Assembly: GCA_903888515.1 (NCBI GenBank)
Contig: CAISTY010000160.1
Location: 1-35,789, forward strand
Direction: 5' to 3'
Source: Akkermansiaceae bacterium
Lineage (GTDB): Bacteria; Verrucomicrobiota; Verrucomicrobiia; Verrucomicrobiales; Akkermansiaceae
DNA length: 35,789 nt
Below, one piece after another: positions 34,084 through 35,789 of this stretch. The notes under the pieces are model-generated. The model saw nothing but the letters and a program-made list of their open reading frames with translations, searched no databases and was not told the origin of the DNA. Position numbers and translations under genes: made by a program. Positions within the stretch are counted from its first letter, which is position 1, and each line of letters starts with the position of its first letter.

Positions 34084-34421
34084 TTGGGATAGATGCACGC
34101 ATCTATTACGGAGAGAACCTCATCTAAAAATTCCTTTGGAGCTACTCCGATGCGTTTTAGGTCTCGCGCTCGGAAATCGACGGACTTCATTTGTTCGCAC
34201 ATGACGAAGCCCGTTAGGCCCGACTCGCCCGGAACACCCACATGGAAGGGAGTCTTCCTATCGGTATTCGTGATGGGACAGCAAATTGCGAGGCCTGTTG
34301 CGCGATTGAAGCCCGACACACTGACCACAAAGGCTGGGCGGCGGCCCTTTTGTTCGTGACCCGCCTGTGGATCAAACGTGATCGTCACGAATTCACCTTG
34401 CAATGGAACATTGCCACGCAT
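34071..34421 (-). CDS. mazF: MazF/PemK-type toxin, endoribonuclease
   Basis: A 116-residue toxin of the MazF/PemK family, an RNase that cleaves mRNA at short sequences when its antitoxin is lost. The family pattern is clear: VPLQGEFVTITFDPQAGHEQ, then GRRPAFVVSVSGFNRATGL, and CPITNTDRKTPFHV. The last segment before the end is ARDLKRIG followed by VSDFR-like helices (FLDEVLSVIDACIY). The start at 34421 overlaps the mazE stop by one base (TGATG) and is preceded by a perfect Shine-Dalgarno sequence. TTG 34427 and GTG 34424 are possible but worse placed. The 3' end runs into the core box of the attC-like site. Confidence 0.93.
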   Translation of the reverse strand: MRGNVPLQGEFVTITFDPQAGHEQKGRRPAFVVSVSGFNRATGLAICCPITNTDRKTPFHVGVPGESGLTGFVMCEQMKSVDFRARDLKRIGVAPKEFLDEVLSVIDACIYPKPEQ

Positions 34422-34684
34422 CACCAAACCTCCTTCCCAACCACCTTGCCCCAGTTGTCTTCGCCGCCAAATGCCTTTGGTGAACTCGCCGCAATGAGAT
34501 CTTCGATGAGATGCCGCCCACGGATCGGTCGCGATACCGCCGTAGGCGTAATCGTGATCTGTGAACTATCCCTGGAGATCTCAACAATCACCGAAGATCC
34601 AACCGCAATCCCTAGAGATTCAACGATTGCCTTCGGAAGTCGCACCCCCTGGCTGTTCCCCCAGCGCTGTAATGTTGTCTTCAT
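34421..34684 (-). CDS. mazE: MazE/AbrB-type antitoxin
   Basis: An 87-residue antitoxin with the swapped-hairpin AbrB fold: MKTTLQRWGNSQGVRLPKAI, then ESLGIAVGSSVIVEISRDSS and QITITP. A flexible acidic tail with FGGEDNWGKVVG would wrap around the MazF dimer. Such antitoxins also bind their own promoter. ATG 34684 is chosen because the AbrB domain begins there; codons further upstream (open to 34759) run through the promoter and core box. The ATG follows a near-consensus -10 box by only 7 bases and no Shine-Dalgarno sequence is present, which suggests a leaderless message. Confidence 0.92.
   Translation of the reverse strand: MKTTLQRWGNSQGVRLPKAIVESLGIAVGSSVIVEISRDSSQITITPTAVSRPIRGRHLIEDLIAASSPKAFGGEDNWGKVVGKEVW
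34429..34435 (-). promoter_or_regulatory. Strong ribosome binding site of mazF
   Basis: AAGGAGG on the minus strand, 7 bases before the ATG at 34421, is a full-length Shine-Dalgarno match. It fixes the mazF start. It contrasts with mazE, rpmI and rplT in this window, which have none, and lies inside the last codons of mazE. Confidence 0.8.
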
Positions 34685-34691
34685 GCAGGGC

Positions 34692-34719
34692 AGTATAGCC
34701 CGTGGATATACGTGGTCAA
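34692..34719 (-). promoter_or_regulatory. Strong promoter of mazEF, probably leaderless
   Basis: On the minus strand TTGACC (34719-34714) and TATACT (34697-34692) are separated by 16 bases, close to the sigma-70 consensus. The start codon of mazE begins 7 bases after TATACT, so the transcription start would fall at or next to the A of ATG. The inverted repeat GTATA/TATAC (34693-34697 and 34707-34711) overlaps the -10 and the spacer and is a candidate operator for MazE or MazEF. Confidence 0.7.
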
Positions 34720-34734
34720 GAGGAAAATTCTTTG

Positions 34735-34832
34735 GCCCGAACGTTTGATGTGCGCCCACCGGCGCGATTGGATGAATTTTGAAGTGAAATTGAGAAGATT
34801 ATGGCCGGTTGGTGCGACACGCCTTGTTCGCT
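34735..34832 (-). other. attC-like recombination site between the DUF4240-like and mazEF cassettes
   Basis: On the minus strand the order is core box AGCGAAC (34832-34826), a 5-base spacer AAGGC, an arm GTGTCGCACCAACCGG, a loop of about 42 bases, the second arm CCGGTGGGCGCACAT, a 5-base spacer CAAAC, and core box GTTCGGGC (34742-34735). The arms pair over 14 bases with two mismatches and one extra unpaired base, located in the arm next to the first box. That layout (R'', spacer, L'' with an extrahelical base, loop, L', spacer, R') is the known architecture of integron attC sites, read in the same direction as the genes. The site begins 8 bases after the DUF4240-like stop codon. Confidence 0.5.
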
Positions 34833-34839
34833 TTGAAAA

Positions 34840-35439
34840 TTACGTCTGTTCCTCCCCGATGAAATCTCTGAGGGTGGCGACACTATCAAATCTGGCGGTC
34901 GTCGGCAGACCTTCGTTCGAGCGATTGAGTAGATACCCATACTTGGAGAATAGCTTAGGAAGCAGACTCGGAACGACAGTCTCTACATCCACAAGCGGTG
35001 TCGTCAATATCGAGGGTCCACTGCCAAATACAAGGTAGGAGAGCAGTCCCTCGCCTTCCTCGCCGAAAGGCGATTCAAATACACCCGCTACTTCGGAATA
35101 GAACCCGAACTCGCCGAAATCTAGCAAACCTTCCTCCTCTGCCAAGTTGTCAGGATTATCGACAATGCGTCGGAACCGCGATTCCGGAAGAATGGTCACA
35201 CAGTCCGAAAAATCTAGAAGCCCGTCATTTCCTGCGGTCCCATCTGAGGCGAGATATGCAGCAAAAGCGAAGATAGGTCCTTCCAGTTGCCTGTGGCGCA
35301 GAAGAAGGTCTCGTCCAATGAGCGCCGCAGCCAGTGGGGACATAGTCGAGCATTCGTTCCTTAGCCTAAACGCTACTTCGGAAAATCGAGGAGCGCCCGC
35401 CCAGAGCCGGTTTAATAGCTGAGATGTGAGATCTTCCAT
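34840..35439 (-). CDS. DUF4240-like protein, function unknown (candidate integron cassette gene)
   Basis: A 199-residue soluble acidic protein. The segment IFAFAAYLASDGTAGNDGLL, then DFSDCVTILPESRFRRIVDN and PDNLAEEEG, has the pattern of DUF4240 proteins (AAYLI-GG-SDDGF-DFR-WLI-G-E-F-AL-DPDSLA), so I assign it to that group at moderate confidence; the usual Trp residues are replaced. The C-terminal half is unusual, with acidic patches (FGEFGFYSEV, GEEGEGL) and no known motif. The gene starts only 4 bases after a core box (35444-35450) that is complementary to the box after its stop, so it has no room for its own promoter and would depend on an upstream one. Confidence 0.7.
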   Translation of the reverse strand: MEDLTSQLLNRLWAGAPRFSEVAFRLRNECSTMSPLAAALIGRDLLLRHRQLEGPIFAFAAYLASDGTAGNDGLLDFSDCVTILPESRFRRIVDNPDNLAEEEGLLDFGEFGFYSEVAGVFESPFGEEGEGLLSYLVFGSGPSILTTPLVDVETVVPSLLPKLFSKYGYLLNRSNEGLPTTARFDSVATLRDFIGEEQT

Positions 35440-35443
35440 CTTG

Positions 35444-35450
35444 AGCGAAC
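35444..35450 (-). other. Core box at the 5' end of the DUF4240-like cassette
   Basis: GTTCGCT on the minus strand, 4 bases before the DUF4240-like start codon, is the exact complement of AGCGAAC at 34832-34826 after its stop. In integron cassettes the recombination cut falls after the G of such a box, so the boxes on both sides of a gene belong to the same cassette and are complementary. To the right I could not recognise a second half of an attC site; this may be the junction with attI or a divergent attC. Confidence 0.4.
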
Positions 35451-35789
35451 AGTGTTTATTCGTAGCCTCTCAGGAAGTGATATCCGGGAGGGCTTACGGC
35501 GGAAGGATGTGCGTAAGGCGTTGATTTGAAAAGGATTTCTTTTTGTCGGGTGCGTATATCCGGGTGGGAAGGACCGGGGATTTCCGGGAATCCGGTCTAG
35601 CGGATATCACGTCGGGGGTCAGGGGCTCGGGGCCTGGTTTTCATACACAATTCCGGGGAACGATTTCTCGCTTGGTGTTCAGCGCGGGTTGGTTTTTCAA
35701 GGTCGCGGAGCGACCCTGGAGGGTAGCCGTGGGTTTCAACCCACGGTACCAAGGGTGATATGAATGATGCGTCGCGTCGCGACGCTTGA
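35451..35789. repeat. Gene-free right edge with inverted repeats and REP-like hairpins
   Basis: I see no gene in these 339 bases. A perfect 10-base inverted repeat, GTGATATCCG (35477-35486) and CGGATATCAC (35601-35610), brackets about 134 bases and could mark a small non-autonomous element, though no target duplication is visible. Further right are a 6-base hairpin (GGTCGC/GCGACC, 35701-35715) and a 9-base perfect hairpin CCGTGGGTT/AACCCACGG with 2-base loop (35727-35746), extended by GGTA/TACC. Last is the 12-base palindrome GCGTCGCGACGC (35774-35785). Clusters of such hairpins are typical of REP-type repeats that often flank a REP-associated transposase gene. Confidence 0.5.

Overview
The window looks like a chromosome segment of a Verrucomicrobia bacterium (class Verrucomicrobiae or a close relative), moderately high in G+C. 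The main evidence is a Verru_Chthon cassette protein A, a DUF1549/DUF1553 plus DUF1501 plus PPC-domain triad, secreted Cys-type sulfatases with SUMF1-like proteins and a GH78 enzyme, and a long fungal-type cystathionine gamma-synthase homologue. No rRNA, tRNA, CRISPR array or intact insertion sequence was seen.

Layout. (1) 1-3689: a tight plus-strand NAD operon holding the 3' end of nadE, an ADP-ribosylglycohydrolase, pncA, pnuC and nadR; three of the four junctions are ATGA overlaps. (2) 3690-4850: a scarred stretch with a phage-regulator (ORF6N-type) remnant, a small membrane protein, a dispersed repeat and a 37-codon signal-peptide fragment. (3) 4850-15929: a polysaccharide-degradation locus. 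Two sulfatases and two small exported or membrane proteins lie on the minus strand. A SUMF1-like protein, a GH78 alpha-L-rhamnosidase homologue and a GH99-like/WbsX protein lie divergently on the plus strand, followed by a second SUMF1-like gene on the minus strand. (4) 15930-18138: two more repeat copies, two hypothetical genes and the C-terminal remnant of a MurG/MGDG-synthase-like glycosyltransferase. (5) 18139-23063, minus strand: a cystathionine gamma-synthase homologue, a TolC/NodT-type outer-membrane factor, a YgiB-like lipoprotein and a YgiC-like ATP-grasp protein. The last three are in the order of Escherichia coli tolC-ygiB-ygiC. (6) 23177-23962: rpmI and rplT with a terminator. (7) 23967-28255: Verru_Chthon protein A and a small exported partner on the minus strand. 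(8) 28448-33901: the DUF1549/1553, DUF1501 and PPC/SHOCT genes on the plus strand. (9) 34027-35450, minus strand: mazEF and a DUF4240-like gene, each bracketed by its own pair of complementary core boxes, with an attC-like imperfect hairpin between them. This reads as the distal end of an integron cassette array. The right edge carries REP-like hairpins.

How genes work together. The NAD operon could take up nicotinamide riboside (PnuC), phosphorylate and adenylate it (NadR), deamidate nicotinamide (PncA) and amidate NaAD (NadE), while the hydrolase removes ADP-ribose. The sulfatase/GH78/GH99 block probably desulfates and cleaves a sulfated, rhamnose-containing polysaccharide. The most interesting signals are the two candidate integron cassettes, with an apparently leaderless mazE promoter inside one; the frame-independent enrichment of the word CTAACA/TGTTAG; and the macrodomain stump fused to the ADP-ribosylglycohydrolase.
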